From positions 212,440 through 276,439 of the forward strand of contig CAJNDS010002793.1 in the NCBI GenBank assembly GCA_905221605.1: a stretch of 64,000 nucleotides of DNA, written 5' to 3'. The translations under genes and the position numbers were made by a program. Shown piece after piece: positions 1 through 11,984 of this stretch; position 1 is the first letter of the stretch, and each line of letters opens with the position of its first letter. The notes under the pieces are model-generated. The model had not been told where the DNA came from and ran no database searches. It worked only from the letters and a program-made list of their open reading frames with translations. Source of the stretch: Symbiodinium natans (Eukaryota > Sar > Dinophyceae > Suessiales > Symbiodiniaceae).

Positions 1-640
1 ATGTCGTCGTTCTTGAGCACAGGATGAACTCCATGTCCATGGCATCGATAAGCCTCGTTCCTGGTAGCTGTGTCCGTTCTTGGAAAGGGCTGATGAGTTG
101 AGTCTGCTAGAAAAGTGGTCCAAGCTGAAGCTGCTCAGGTTCCTTGCGGTCGACGGTTTCCGAGCAGGACATATGCTTTGCAAAGGTGGTTAGACATGGC
201 TATGCTTGTGCCCACATGTGCCCACCACAGATTCGCCAGGAGCTGCTGACATCCAGCCGGTTAATGTCAAGAACCTCGCAGGCTCTCCATCTCCACGGCA
301 AGCTCCCACAAGCTGCCACAAGCTGCCACCAGTTATACAGCCATACAGGTCACAAGCAAGCCACAGAGAACGTTTGCAAGCGGCAGATGTCCCCGCACTT
401 GGAAGGCCACTGGCGCTGTCCCGGCCCCCTACTTCACAGGATGAGATTTGCCAAGCCTGGCAAACTCGGGCCGTCGGAGACGTTACAATGTGGGATAATG
501 TGGGCCCAAAGCGGCACATGAGCACTTATTATATCTGAAGCCACTTTGAGAGTGGTGAGAATTCAAAGTTTGTTGTTTCCAATGAAGAAGCAAGTGTACC
601 ATGCATGGGCCGCCATGCGCTCGGTGTGATGGTTGATGTA
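1..640. other. No supported gene
   Basis: Short overlapping open frames occur on both strands, but none has recognisable protein character. I see no promoter, RNA gene or repeat here. Confidence 0.5.
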
Positions 641-642
641 AA

Positions 643-650
643 CGAGAGAG

Positions 651-686
<36 letters not shown>

Positions 687-1019
687 TGTCTGCCCACATA
701 ATCCCTTTTGGACTCCCCCCCCTCACATGTAGAATCACCCTGGAAACACCCCCTTTTCAGACAGAAACCGCGGCCTGGCACGGCTGCGAAAACCGCAGCC
801 CCGAATCGCATGACACTTGGGACTTGCGCGCCCCTCGGGGCAGCTCTCCCTTCGGGGGGGGCTAAGCGTGCAGAGAGAGAGAGAGAGAGAGAGGAGAACA
901 GAGGGGGGCATTCTAATACAGAAGTAACCCACTTTTTTTTTTTTTTTTTACCTTTTGAGTGGATCACTGGAGCACGCCTTTTAGGGCGGCCCCCTGGTGA
1001 GGTTATGTGCTGTGGAAGG

Positions 1020-1066
<47 letters not shown>

Positions 1067-1210
1067 CGAGAGCGAGAGCGAGAGCGAGAGCGAGAGCGAG
1101 AGCGAGAGCGAGAGAGAGCCCCTAAGCAAAGCAAAGCAAAGAGAGAGCGAGAGCGAGAGCGAGAGAAAAGCGGGAAAGAGAGCGCGAGAGAAGCGCAAGC
1201 GGGAGCGGCT
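643..1210. repeat. Purine (GA)n / (GAGAGC)n microsatellite cluster
   Basis: Several GA dinucleotide runs (about 643-686, 870-896, 1021-1060) pass into a GAGAGC hexamer run (about 1060-1117) and a second GAGAGC block (about 1138-1180). A poly-T run lies at about 933-949. The + strand is almost purely purine in these blocks, so the long serine/leucine or arginine/glutamate open frames across them are repeat artefacts and not genes. Confidence 0.95.
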
Positions 1211-1440
1211 TCGACCGGCCCCCCTCACCTGGGGGCAGCTGGAAGGAGGGAGGGAGGGGGAGCTGGAATAAGGATGCTTGGCCAAGGAAAGCCATCACAA
1301 CGAGGAGGAAAATGTCTAAGTTGTCATGCGGTTCTTCTGCTCGTTTTTCGCAGCCTCCGGTAGTAAGTGTCACGCAGACCTACGTACGACAGCACGGGCA
1401 CACACAGCTTGCGAGGGTGTTGCACCACTCAAGCCCACCA

Positions 1441-1545
1441 CAAGAAGAAGACGAAGAAGACGAAAAAGACAAAGAAGAAGAAGAAGAAGAAGAAGAAGAA
1501 GAAGAAGAAGAAGAAGAAGAAGAAGGAAAAGGAGAAGGATAAGGA
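1441..1545. repeat. (GAA)n trinucleotide repeat
   Basis: About 100 bases of nearly uninterrupted GAA with a few GAC/AAA variants at the left edge. Polyglutamate or polylysine frames here are repeat-derived. Confidence 0.95.
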
Positions 1546-1586
1546 GAAACCCCTTCTGGGCAGCCACCTCGGGGCTATTGTTGCTG

Positions 1587-1732
1587 TAAGGAAGGAAGGC
1601 AGGAAGGAAGGCAGGAAGGCAGGAAGGCAGGAAGGCAGGAAGGCAGGAAGGCAGGAAGGCAGGAAGGCAGGAAGGCAGGAAGGCAGGAAGGCAGGAAGGA
1701 AAGAAGGAAGGAAGGAAGGAAGGAAGGAAGAG
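1587..1732. repeat. 8-bp minisatellite (GGAAGGCA)n
   Basis: Tandem GGAAGGCA units grade at the right end into GGAA tetramers. All three frames stay open because the unit has no stop codon, which explains the long open frames on both strands. Confidence 0.95.
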
Positions 1733-1739
1733 ACGCAAA

Positions 1740-3290
1740 GACCCACCGATCCTCAATTCCCAAACCCGCCGAGGAGTAAAATAAGAACAGGCGCAAGAAA
1801 AGAAGCAGACACCGGCTGCGGAAAGTTTTCTAGTTGCTGTGTTTAGTGAGCTATTGCAGTTCATGCTTTGCCTCCCAACGCGAAAGTCGCAGCCCAGGGA
1901 AAACACAAATGAGTCAAAACCCCATTGTTTCGTTCTCCAGACCCAGACAAATCCTTGGACCTGGAAATGCACTTTGCAGAAGAAGGAGCATAATGAGTCA
2001 ATGACCAGGGGAAGCAGCAGAAGAAGAACAAAAGGAGAGAACACATGTGCAAGAGTGAGACGGCCTTCGAACACCAAGCTAGCCTGCTTACCTTTCCCTG
2101 GTTCCCGCTAGCAAGCAAGTAGCGAGCGTGGCCATGTCTTCTATATTGGACGTGCTAGCGCAGCCACTGCCGCTTCCTGCGGTTTGCAGATGAATGTGGG
2201 CTTGCGGTGATTGATGCGAAGCACGCAACTGAATGTTTTAAAGCTTATAGCAGCTTAGCACTACCAGGCACGGCCTGCAACTTCCACATGCCTATAGTGT
2301 GAAGCATATAAATAGAGCCTGGCGAGAACTTGCGGTCACCGGACATTTCAGGTCGGGTGACTGTTTGGCCTTGAAGGTTGCATGGCCACCCGGATGGCAT
2401 AATGCCTTCCAGCCACGGTTCCGCGATGAAAAACAAAAGTGTATCAAGTGTTCAGATGGCGATTTCACTCCTTCTTGGCAGCCGGACGGACCTTTGTGGG
2501 CATGATCGTCAGTATGCGCTGACCGTGCCGACATTCTGTGGCTTCAGTTGCGGTGGCACATGCCCCTCTCTCCCGTGGTGCTCCGGCCAAAGCGGAGCTC
2601 CTTCCCCGGTCTGCAAGCAGTGTTTCACAGTGGTACGTCATGGTACCTTGGATGGAGCAGTTTGCATGGCAATGCCTCGAGATAAGGTCACCATGGCGAA
2701 GCGGCACTTGGCAGGAATGGTGCGGTCGAGCCCGAATGTCGTAAAGTTCGACTCCGAGCCTGAGGAGTTGAAAACTCAGCTGATTGCCCCAAGGATGTGC
2801 TCTTCGTGGACACCTGTGCAAAAGAGTTTCTTATCACGCTGTCGTAAGGTCTGGGCGCCCAAACTCCTCACCATCCACAGTGTCAAGGCCGCCCCGCGCG
2901 CAGTCCAGCAACGCAGGGGGGCCCAGACTCTTCCGGGACTTCCGGGTGATGGGGAAGATGAGTTCATGAAGCTCATGACCACATATGACCACCTTCGCCT
3001 CCCCCCAGGCCTGGCACGATGTGATGGAAATGTGCCGGAAAGGTTTCACGACGAAAATGAACAGTCCCTTGGCATGCCATTCGGATGTTTTCCTCAGAGC
3101 GGTGTGGAGGTGCCATTTCTTGAGAGCCATCACCAGCATGCTTTGAAGCAAGCTCAGCAGCCGAGTCTTGCAGGTGTGGGCAACGAGATCTTGCAAGATG
3201 TGCGGTGCTGAGAACTCTGCATGGCACCCCAAAGAAGCGCATGTCGGAAATCTCCGGCTCTGTTTGCATCCTTTCGCATCCGTTTGCCAG
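1740..3290. other. Unclear region; long + strand open frame without recognisable domain
   Basis: A + strand frame is open from about 2378 to 3211 (277 codons), but its composition changes along its length. An overlapping - strand frame (2834-3409) is also long. The end could contain upstream exons of the coiled-coil gene that follows, but I cannot place splice sites. The first 600 bases show nothing. Confidence 0.3.
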
Positions 3291-6200
3291 GTGCGCAGCG
3301 AAGTCCAGCGTGCCGTCGCGCAGTTGAAGTACGAGATCTCCACCATGTTGGAGGCATCGCAAGTGAACCACAAGCTAATGAACAATGACAATTCCGACAA
3401 GCATTGCACGGCATGTTAGGAATTGGAGCTAACCTAACCGCACTGCAGCTGTGCAGGTCAGAGAAAAGACATCCAGCAACAAAATGGAGTGGCTGGCTGG
3501 CGGTTTAATTGAACTTCATGATGGCCGTAGCAAGCATAGACCGTGAGATATTTGCTAGAGATGAGGTCCATGATGGTCAACATAGAGAAGCTGCAGAAGC
3601 CGTGGACTCAGCTGGGGACCTTGTTTAGGCTGGGGGTGATGATAACACCCGGCATTGGGGTTTTCGATTTTTAGGTCTGTTCGTTCGGCAGGGAGCTTGA
3701 GGTTTGATTTCGGGGCTTTGCGCTACCACTCGGTGCTGTTGCTGAAGTTATTGTCACTGAGCCGGGAATTCCGTGGAAGGCAGCAGAACCAGCAGAGTTG
3801 TGTGAAGAACGGGTCTCGGGCTTGTTGGGGTTGGCCACAGGCAGGATCGTCCGGCCTTGACAAGTTGTGAAACGTGAAACCGACCACCGAGCACCTCAAA
3901 CTTGAAGGTTAAGGACTGATGCCAGAGAGCCCTGGATAAGTCAAGGATCCATACAAATCCGTAGCAGAGGCATGAAGCGGGGCTTTGCGTCCGAGACTTT
4001 ACCCTGAACTGCGGGCTTGGGGCTAAAATGCAGAGTCATCGCCAGGGAAGGAGTCGCTGGGTTGTAAGGACCAGGAAGGTCTATAGGCACTGCTATGTCA
4101 GGAGGTGGGCTGACCCAAGGAGCAGGGACGTTTCTGTGCGGCATGGTAAAGAAGTCTTCAGGACTACCGAAGAAGGGGTGATGAACATCCACTTCGACCT
4201 CAGTCCAGTGCTGCAGGCTAGGGCGGCTAGGGCGGCTAGGGCCCTTGAAAAGCGTTCAGTTGAAGCTTGGTGTCAGAGCCTTGGCCTCGCCAGTGCCTCG
4301 CAGGAGATGCAGAGAGTGAATGACATCCACGTCGAGGCGAACTGATGCATACCGATGCATTTGCACTGCCTTTCAGAAAGCTCACGCAGCATACACAAAG
4401 CTTCCGCAGCAACTTTCCTCTTCATGTGGGGCTTCAGGGCATGGGGAGATTCAACAATCTATGTTAGCGGCTCGAGAACATGCCCTGTGCACCAATCCGT
4501 ACAACAAAGCTTTGGTGCCTAGTTGGCAGAATCAGAATCAGTATTTCTTCAGGACCGGAAGAGACTGGAAGGGCAGATGGAAAAGCTCGTGCAGCAGATG
4601 AAGGAGGCGAGGCCCAAGGTGGTAGCCTTGTCAAGTCCTATGTTTTGCCGCTTTCCTGAGGTGCAGGTCCGGGCAGACATAGAGGAGGCCGACCATGAGC
4701 TTTGCAAACGCTGCCTTGGGAGTTTTCTGAGTTTTCGGACTTCCAGGAGCGGCTCCAAAAGTTGCACGAGAAGCAAGGGGAAACCGATGCCCTGCATATT
4801 TTTGGAGCTGGTCCATGGAGTGTTGTCTCATGTTTGGGCCATGCCTTGTTTGCGCGTCGGAGGCACTGCTCTACCATCTTCACTCACAGCGACACTCCAA
4901 GCTTCATGAAATATACCTCTGTGCCAGCGCAACCCTAAACACACTTGAACCATTCAAGAAGTGGGCCCTTTTTCAAACAACCGCTTTTCTACGATTAACA
5001 CCCAAATTCTCAACCATGGTGATGTCGGGGAGGGGGCCCATGCAAACACCACTTCTACAAAGTCTGCAGATGCTTCTGCACGTGAAAACCAAGGAGAGCT
5101 TGATCGCCAGCGCCCTGCCCCAAGGAGCCCGAAAAATCGCACAAATCGTTGCCCGACAAGGTCCAAAGCAGTTTCACTCAGGTCCAAAGACTGCAGGAGA
5201 TGCTGGCCCTGTCCGTCGAGCAGACGACAGAGGAGGCGATGAACGAATTTTCTCCTGCTTGTGGATGACCTTCGAGCAGTTCGGGAGCCGAGGTTCAGAA
5301 GTCGGGAGTGCAGGCACACGAGGAGAGACTTCTGTGCAACTCGGAGATTTCGCCAACTTGGCGATGTGTTGAATCGTTGATCCCTGATGTGTTGCTGAAG
5401 TGGTGACGACGTCAGCAGGTTCATAATCCAAACGGCTGGTGCGAAGACAGCCATCTGACACGACTACAAACCAAAAGGATCATGCGAAGGGACACCAGCA
5501 CTCGTATGGCGACAGGTATCCTTGAAAACCCTTAGTTTGCTTATAAAGGATGACCAAGATGATGCAAGAATCTCAAATGCCCTTCTCTCTGGGAGATAGG
5601 ACTTCGGGCAGCTGGTCGCCTTCAACACGGAGTCGTCAAGGCTGACATGCTGACGTGAACGAACTCCAACCTCAGCGGCGCATGCTCAAAACGCTGTTCG
5701 AATGCTGTTTCCCAGGCAGCTGATGCAGCGGCTGGAGGTTCGAATGGGACGGTTTCGTGAGGTCCGGGACGTCGCGCCCGCGCTTTGATTGAGGAGCCCC
5801 TGACCATGGACATGACAGAGATGCATCGCGAGATGAAAAAGTCACAGACAGCCGGTTCCCCAAGTAGTTGGCTGCTGTTCGACTTTTCAGATAGGCTTGT
5901 TGGCTGAGGGGTTTAGAGGACTGATAATTACGCATCTTCCGGGACTGCAGGCAACGTCTGCCGACTTTCGGATGGTGCTGAGTGAGATCGGCAAGATCCA
6001 GCAAGCGTTGCACCTGGATTTCGCGTGGCGCTCATCAAGTATGGTCGCTACTCATGATATCTAGGCTCTCTGTAGGGTTGGTGGACAGCCTGCCAGATGC
6101 TTGCGAAACGTGTTGTGGCACAACATGGGACAATGTAGATCGCCGGCCGAGATTCAGATGGCAGAGTTCGTGAAGGAGGAGAAGGCGGAGAAGGCAGAGA

Positions 6201-6361
6201 AGGTGCATGAAAGTCGTCTTCTTGAGATTCACCATGTGCACCCATGTGCTGTGTACCGCCACTCGCTGCCACTCCAGGAGCACAAGCGCCCGAACCTGCC
6301 GCCCGCGGAAGTCACCTGCGTGGAGGCACCGCCGCCAGAGCCGAAGCTGGTTGAGGCCTGA
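3291..6361 (+). CDS. Multi-exon coiled-coil protein (function unknown)
   Basis: I do not recognise a family. Several + strand pieces have strong coiled-coil character (hydrophobic heptads, many E/K/Q): 3291 to about 3390 (EVQRAVAQLKYEISTMLEAS), 4526-4700 (LEGQMEKLVQQMKEARPK, then VRADIEEADHELCKR), 4716-4790 (FQERLQKLHEKQGE), 5182-5268 (VQRLQEMLALSVEQTTEEAM), 5951-6025 (FRMVLSEIGKIQQALHLDF), 6146-6202 (glutamate/lysine-rich) and 6278-6361. The last two pieces join in frame across a clean GT-AG intron (6203-6277) and end at a stop at 6359-6361 after a proline-rich tail (EAPPPEPKLVEA). Between about 4700 and 4716 the frame changes with no room for a normal intron, so the copy may carry a frameshift. 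The true start and the other splice sites are unresolved. The reading as one gene rests on shared strand and composition. Confidence 0.4.
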
Positions 6362-6436
6362 GAGCGAGTGCTGAAGGGAAGGGACAGGGGGTTGAAGCAG
6401 ACTTTCTATCTTTCTCCACATCGAGATTAACCTACT

Positions 6437-6898
6437 CCTAACGTGGAAGGAAGGAGGAAGGACCAAGGAAGGAAGAAAGGAAGGAAGGAAGAAGGGAAGG
6501 AGGAAGGAGGGAAGGAGGGAAGGAGGGAAGGAGGGAAGGAGGGAAGGAGGGAAGGAGGGAAGGAGGGAAGGAGGGAAGGAGGGAAGGAGGGAAGGAGGGA
6601 AGGAGGGAAGGAGGGAAGGAGGGAAGGAGGGAAGGAGGGAAGAGAGGGAAGGAGGGAAGGAGGGAAGGAGGGAAGGAGGGAAGGAGGGAAGGAGGGAAGG
6701 AGGGAAGGAGGGAAGGAGGGAAGGAGGGAAGGAGGGAAGGAGGGAAGGAGGGAAGGAGGGAAGGAGGGAAGGAGGGAAGGAGGGAAGGAGGGAAGGAGGG
6801 AAGGAGGGAAGGAGGGAAGGAGGGAAGGAGGGAAGGAGGGAAGGAGGGAAGGAGGGAAGGAGGGAAGGAGGGAAGGAAGGAAGGAAGGCAGGAAAGGA
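6437..6898. repeat. 8-bp minisatellite (GGGAAGGA)n, about 400 bp
   Basis: Some 50 tandem GGGAAGGA units with only one or two interruptions (for example near 6640), flanked by GGAA runs. It sits just after the stop of the coiled-coil gene. Long P/S/L and G/K/E/R frames across it are artefacts. Confidence 0.97.
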
Positions 6899-7149
6899 GG
6901 AAGAATGCATGCATCCTTCCACACCCCGTCATATGAACATTGTTTTGCAAATGGGGGTGCCGCCCCTCGCAATTCCCCCGTCGCTTTTGAGCCAGGCAAG
7001 CTGGCTTCTGAGAGCATCATGCCTTCGATATGCTTTCCCTTCTGCATCCCTTCCACGCTACGAGCATTGTCTTGTTGTTTTTCCCACCCTAGGTGTGGGG
7101 TTGTTAGAATTTAAACTCGACTCTTCTCCTCACCCGGTCTACTTCTCCT

Positions 7150-7440
7150 CGCCCCTCGCCCAACCCCAGGGTGCCCAACCTCAGAGTGTCGCTGGAGTGC
7201 CGGAGTGTGCCTGGAGTGCCCAGACTGCCCCCTGCGCCCAAACTTTCCCTGGGGTGCCCAACCCCAGACTGCCCTGGTTTGCCCAACCCCAGAGTGCCTG
7301 GAGTGCCCAACCCCAGAGTGTTTCTGGATGGAGGGTACATTTACAGAGTGTCCCTGAAATGCCCAACTCCAGAGTGTCCCTGGAGTGTGCCAGATTAGCA
7401 CCCAGAAACTTTCTTGAGCGCCCAACCCCAAAGACCTGAC
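7150..7440. repeat. Degenerate ~20-bp tandem repeat
   Basis: Repeated GTGCCCAACCCCAGAGTG-like units, each followed by variants of TCCCTGGA, form a diverged minisatellite. Open frames here reflect the repeat. Confidence 0.7.
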
Positions 7441-7599
7441 CTCTGGAACCCCACCTTTTAAAACGGGGACCCTCCCCCACGCATTCGGGAGAAATTGTTT
7501 CACCCCTCACCCTGGAAAGAGTTCTGAAAGCATTTCTGCACTTCACGTCTCGGTGCTTGTGCGTGCAGTGGGCCAAGTGGGCCTGGTGGGCCTGCTGTG

Positions 7600-8720
7600 G
7601 CTTCTCGAACGTCTCTCAGTCTTGGCCAGGACCCTCCCGGCAAGGTCGACAAGTTCGAGAAGCCACAAGCGATTCACAGTGGCGCGCAGAGCATGGCAGT
7701 GGGCCACGTGAGCGAGAAGGTGCGCTGCTCTCTACGGTCTGCTCTGAGCGAGTGGCATTGGCACATCATTAGCATTGGTGCCATGGACATCCGCATGCTG
7801 CATTCCCAAGCGCTTGCTGAGGCTAGCACAAGAGCTTCCATCAAGCACAGTTCCACCGCACCGGTGGATAAGGCTGCAGGGCTGCAGGAGCGCCGAATCA
7901 TGTCGAACTTACATTGTGAGATCATCCAGCTAATCACCTTCTAACCTAATCATTATGCCCGCTACCCTGCGGCCACACCAGGATGCAGGGTAGGGCCGCA
8001 AGAGTAGCATTGGGATTGGAGGACGACACTGTGCTGAACATGTCCATGTCCAGTGATCTGGTGTACTCGAAGCGTGGGAGCTACTTGACTGGAAACCATT
8101 GAGCTGTTTCTGTAGACAAAGACAACCAGGATCATGTTGACCTGTTGTGCGATGTCTAGGTACAGGCGGCGTCAACTCTGAGAATGTGCGATCCTGAGCT
8201 TGTTTCCATGGAGTCTCGGGTGATAGAGTGCTAGTTGACGCACCTCACCAAAGTCTCTCAACACAGCAAAACAACACCTGCAGCTGCTTCGCAAGGCCTT
8301 CTCGGCCAAGAAGCACAAGCGTGTGCGGGAATTCTGGAGTCAAACGGAACCGGCGCCAATGGAGACGCTGCTCAGCGGATGTTTAAATGCAGCTGGCGCC
8401 CATCCTCCCAACGATTGTCTGTGTGCGTGTGTGCCAAAAACAGGTAGTATGTCTCACAAGGACGGCTGTCCAGACAGACCCGGTGAAGTTCCAGAACCAG
8501 CGAGGTAGAAGGAGTGTTCAGTTGTCTCTGGCCACCAGCTGCTACCAAGCAGTTTTAACAGATTTTGATCTTGGTGTCCAGGAGCGGCCACCCCAATGCA
8601 GACAAGAGCCCCATGCAGGCGAAGCCGAAGCCGAAGCCCAAACCCCAACGAGTATTTCAAGATGCAGAGGCGCGGAGGGGTCTTCGACTGGCGACTCTTG
8701 GCACAGCACAGCTTTGCCAA
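7600..8720 (+). CDS. Possible exons of a hypothetical protein
   Basis: Three + strand stretches look weakly protein-like: about 7640-7945 (contains VRCSLRSALSEWHWHIIS), about 8235-8380 and about 8580-8800 (contains AKPKPKPKPQRVFQDAE). In the second stretch two different frames look equally plausible, so I cannot choose. There is no known domain and no confident splice site. This could be non-coding. Confidence 0.2.
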
Positions 8721-8799
8721 CTTTCAGGCGATGAAGCAGAAGGCCCGCCAAGCCAGAGTCAAGCCGCGCCCCTGCTGCAAGAAGACATGTGTGAGCTCT

Positions 8800-10135
8800 G
8801 TGAGCTCTGCTCCAACTCTCCCCACCAATTATTCTGGCCTTTTTCCCACGGTTTCTTTTGGAGAGCACCGCGGGGATACCCTAGCGTGCTGCTCTGGGTG
8901 AGTCTCCATTGTTTTGAAGTGGTTTTCGGGAGGGCCTTGGGAAGTCGGTCCGGGCAATGTCCGGAAGCGTGGCTCGTCAAGCTACTCGGGTTTGCCGGCA
9001 GCTGTTTTTGCAAACCTGGAGCCCTCCCTACATGGGACTGCTGGCATTGTGGCCCTGCCTTTCTTGTTTCCGCCCGCTCCACAATATGGCATTCTGGCTG
9101 TTTGTTGCCGGCCACGAGGCAGTACAATGTATTCGACCGCTACCACAAGACGGCTCGCTGGCTCAGCTACGGGCGAGCTGACTGCTGCCTCACTGCCTCA
9201 CTGCCTCACGTTGCGCGCTCTCTTCTGATGCTCGAGCCGAGGGCTGCGCGCAGTTCATTGCCAAGCACTGGCTGTGCCTTGGATGCAGCTGGACATGGCT
9301 GAGCCAGCCCAAGATGCGTCAGCAATGCCCGTGGTCGAGTAGCTGCCCAAGCTAAGGTTCGAATACTCAACTTTAGACACTCAGCAGCATTGTGATGGCT
9401 TCTAGGGTATGCGAGTGAAGACGACAGGCGTGGACTTTTGGTGGTATGTGCTGCCCACACAATCCAAGTTTGTGGTGTGCGTGAACACCGTTTGGATCGC
9501 CATCGACACAGACATGAACCAGTTCTCCATTATCACAAATGCGCCCATTGCGTTCCAGGCAGAAGACATAAGACCGCGTTTCATGTGTCCATGGCCAGGA
9601 CTAAGAAGGGCAGACGAATGTGCGCCAGTCCATCTTGCACAGTGCTTTGACCTGTCCAGATCGCGGAGAACTTCTTCTGTGGATACTTTTTCTGCAGCGC
9701 GGCTGCAAGAGCCTGCCTGATCCTCGCGGCTTGCACGTTGTAAGCTGCAAGGTGAGCTGCTGATTCGGTTCTTTGCGTTCCAGTACAAGAGGCACGGAAA
9801 TTGGATTGTTAGAGGAAAGTTGGGTATTAGTACAGGAAGCAGGATGGGTCTCAGGGTCATGCCCACGAGCATAGTACTTATTGGTTGAGTGCACGTCAAC
9901 AGAATTTCTTTGCTCTCAAGGCATTGCTTGCAAGACTACTGGTTCCTTTTCGATCTCTTCCTTGCCGGGCACTCGCCACTACATGCCAGCGCCGAGATGG
10001 TAATGCTGGCCTCGGTTACTGTACTTCAGTCTGCCCGAGGTAGTCCTCATGGTTGCAGAGACCTGGATTGTACCGCTTGTGTTCAATTCGCTTGGGTTGA
10101 GGGAGGAGGACGCCGGCAGAAGAGTGTCTTTGGCT
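8800..10135. other. No supported gene
   Basis: Scattered short open frames only (for example a 103-codon + strand frame at about 9409-9720 with no recognisable motif). I see no RNA gene or mobile element. Confidence 0.4.
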
Positions 10136-10140
10136 TTGGA

Positions 10141-10328
10141 GGGGGGGGAGGGAGGGAGGGAGGGAGAGAGAGAGAGAGAGACCGAGAGAGAGCGAAAGCG
10201 AGAGAGAGAGAGAGGGGGCTCTTAAGTGCGCAGAAGAAAAAGAAGAAGAAGAAGAAGAAGAAGAAGAAGAAGAAGAAGAAGAAGAAGAAGAAGAAGAAGA
10301 AGAAGAAGAAGAAGAAGAAGAAGAAGAG
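10141..10328. repeat. Compound purine microsatellite (GGGA)n-(GA)n-(GAA)n
   Basis: A GGGA run, then GA runs with GCGAAA interruptions, then about 95 bases of GAA. The + strand is purine-rich throughout. Confidence 0.95.
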
Positions 10329-10329
10329 A

Positions 10330-11890
10330 GGGTGTCCGGCTTGGGGAGGGGGTGGTTGAGGGTTTGAGGTGCTAGGCGAGGCCTCGCACATACTTGCAGT
10401 GGCCGTGGCAGCAGCTCTGCCGGAGTTATCGCATGACGTCGGTTGTGAGCGAGGCAAAGGCTGTGACGGGTTTCACGTGACGGGGGTCTGAACAAGATGA
10501 CCCAGCTAAGAGGACTCTGGTGGGCACGTGGTTGCACGTGCGGGAAGCGTCAGCCTCCTGAGAAGAAAGAAAGAACGAAAGACCATACAGAAAGAACGAA
10601 ATCTTTACAGAAAGAAAGAAAGGAAGGACGACCGACCGACACATAGACGAACAACGACAAAGCGACATAAGAAGCAATCTCTTAAGGTTTTAAAGAGCGA
10701 CGGCCGCGACTTGATTGACAAAAGAAGGGCCTCACAGCTTGGTGCCATGGCGTCCACGTTGGCTTGCAGTTCCTGTCTTGGTGGGTGGCCAGAGGGGGAG
10801 GTGATATGTTTCGCGCCCAGGTAAGGCGGCGGTGTACGGGATGAGTGGTCCAGCTGGCTTCCTGCAAGCTTGAAGGAGTCCTTCAGTCCGTGGGCTCTGC
10901 CAATGGCCTTTAGGAACTCCAGGACCGGGTGGCCCCGGCTTGGCGATGCGTTGCCCACGGGCCGCCCGCCCCGAAAACCTGCTGCTTTGCACAAGTCCAC
11001 ACCTCCGGATCTTGTGCCCTATTCCTGTCCTTGCTGCGACCCGCGCAGGGCAGAGTGTTTGCGAGAGTTGGCTCCGTGACCGTGGCAAGACCCGTGGCTT
11101 GGCATGCGATTCGTGTGTCTCGGAGCCACGCGGTACACATCCCACTTGTCGGCCTGGCAAGGGCTGCAGCTGGTGCGCCGGCTGCCCCACATGCATTGGC
11201 AACGCGGGTTCAGTAGCTTTTTCTTTGGGGAACATCCACTCGCCAGGACGCCCACGGTACGTCATCAACGCTACGTGGAAGGAAAGAAAGAACGAAGGAA
11301 AGAACGAAAGAGCGACAGAAACAAAGAGCGCAAGAAATACTAAATACACACTACAGAACGAAAGATCGAAAGGCATGGTTCACCGCAGTTGAAGTCTTGA
11401 GAAGGGGGACCTCTAGGAAATTTCGGGGTGGGCGGGTTTGCTGTGCATCTGTGAGCTCGATCGGGATGGTTGAAACCCGAGCAAGGCATGTCCCAACGAC
11501 ACTCAGCAGAAGCATCGCGCATAGAAGTGTCGCGCGTAGTGAGCCAGCACAGCAGGGTGACGAGTTTCGCCCTTGATTCTCAAGCCTGCTGAGAAGAAGA
11601 GACGAGGAGGCATGAGAAGCCGAAAGGGGCTACGCCGAAGCCCATGCGTTTATTTTTGTCCACGCAGAAACGTCCAAACTAGTCAAACCTGCTAAGCCGG
11701 TGTCGGGTGTTCCTTCCTAAAGACCTAATCCACATGAATTTCGCGCCCGTGGGCTTAAATGTGTCATCGACTTTCCAGGTCTCAGATGCTCTGGTGCTCA
11801 CACTTTGCCTCACTTTGCCTCGGGAGTTGAGAGATGCCCTGCGCTTCGTCACGAAAATTGATGAAGTTTAATGAGGTTTGATGGTCTTTC
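10330..11890. other. No supported gene; two GAAA-type purine patches
   Basis: GAAAGAAAGAAC-like purine patches lie at about 10560-10640 and 11276-11370. The rest has open frames on both strands without recognisable protein signatures. Confidence 0.4.
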
Positions 11891-11984
11891 CTTGCGCCTG
11901 GGATGTCAAGGGTTTCCTCATGTTTCTTCTACGATGTTGGCGAGTAGGTTTCTTTGCACGTAGCCTCTCGTGTGCTGTTTCACC

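Noticed and set aside
563-1285. Long serine/leucine-rich - strand frame over the GA repeats
   Set aside because: It is the translation of CT/GA microsatellites; no non-repetitive protein sequence supports it.
6035-7114. Several 170-295 codon frames across the GGGAAGGA array
   Set aside because: An 8-bp unit without stop codons keeps all frames open; the flanks are not protein-like in those frames.
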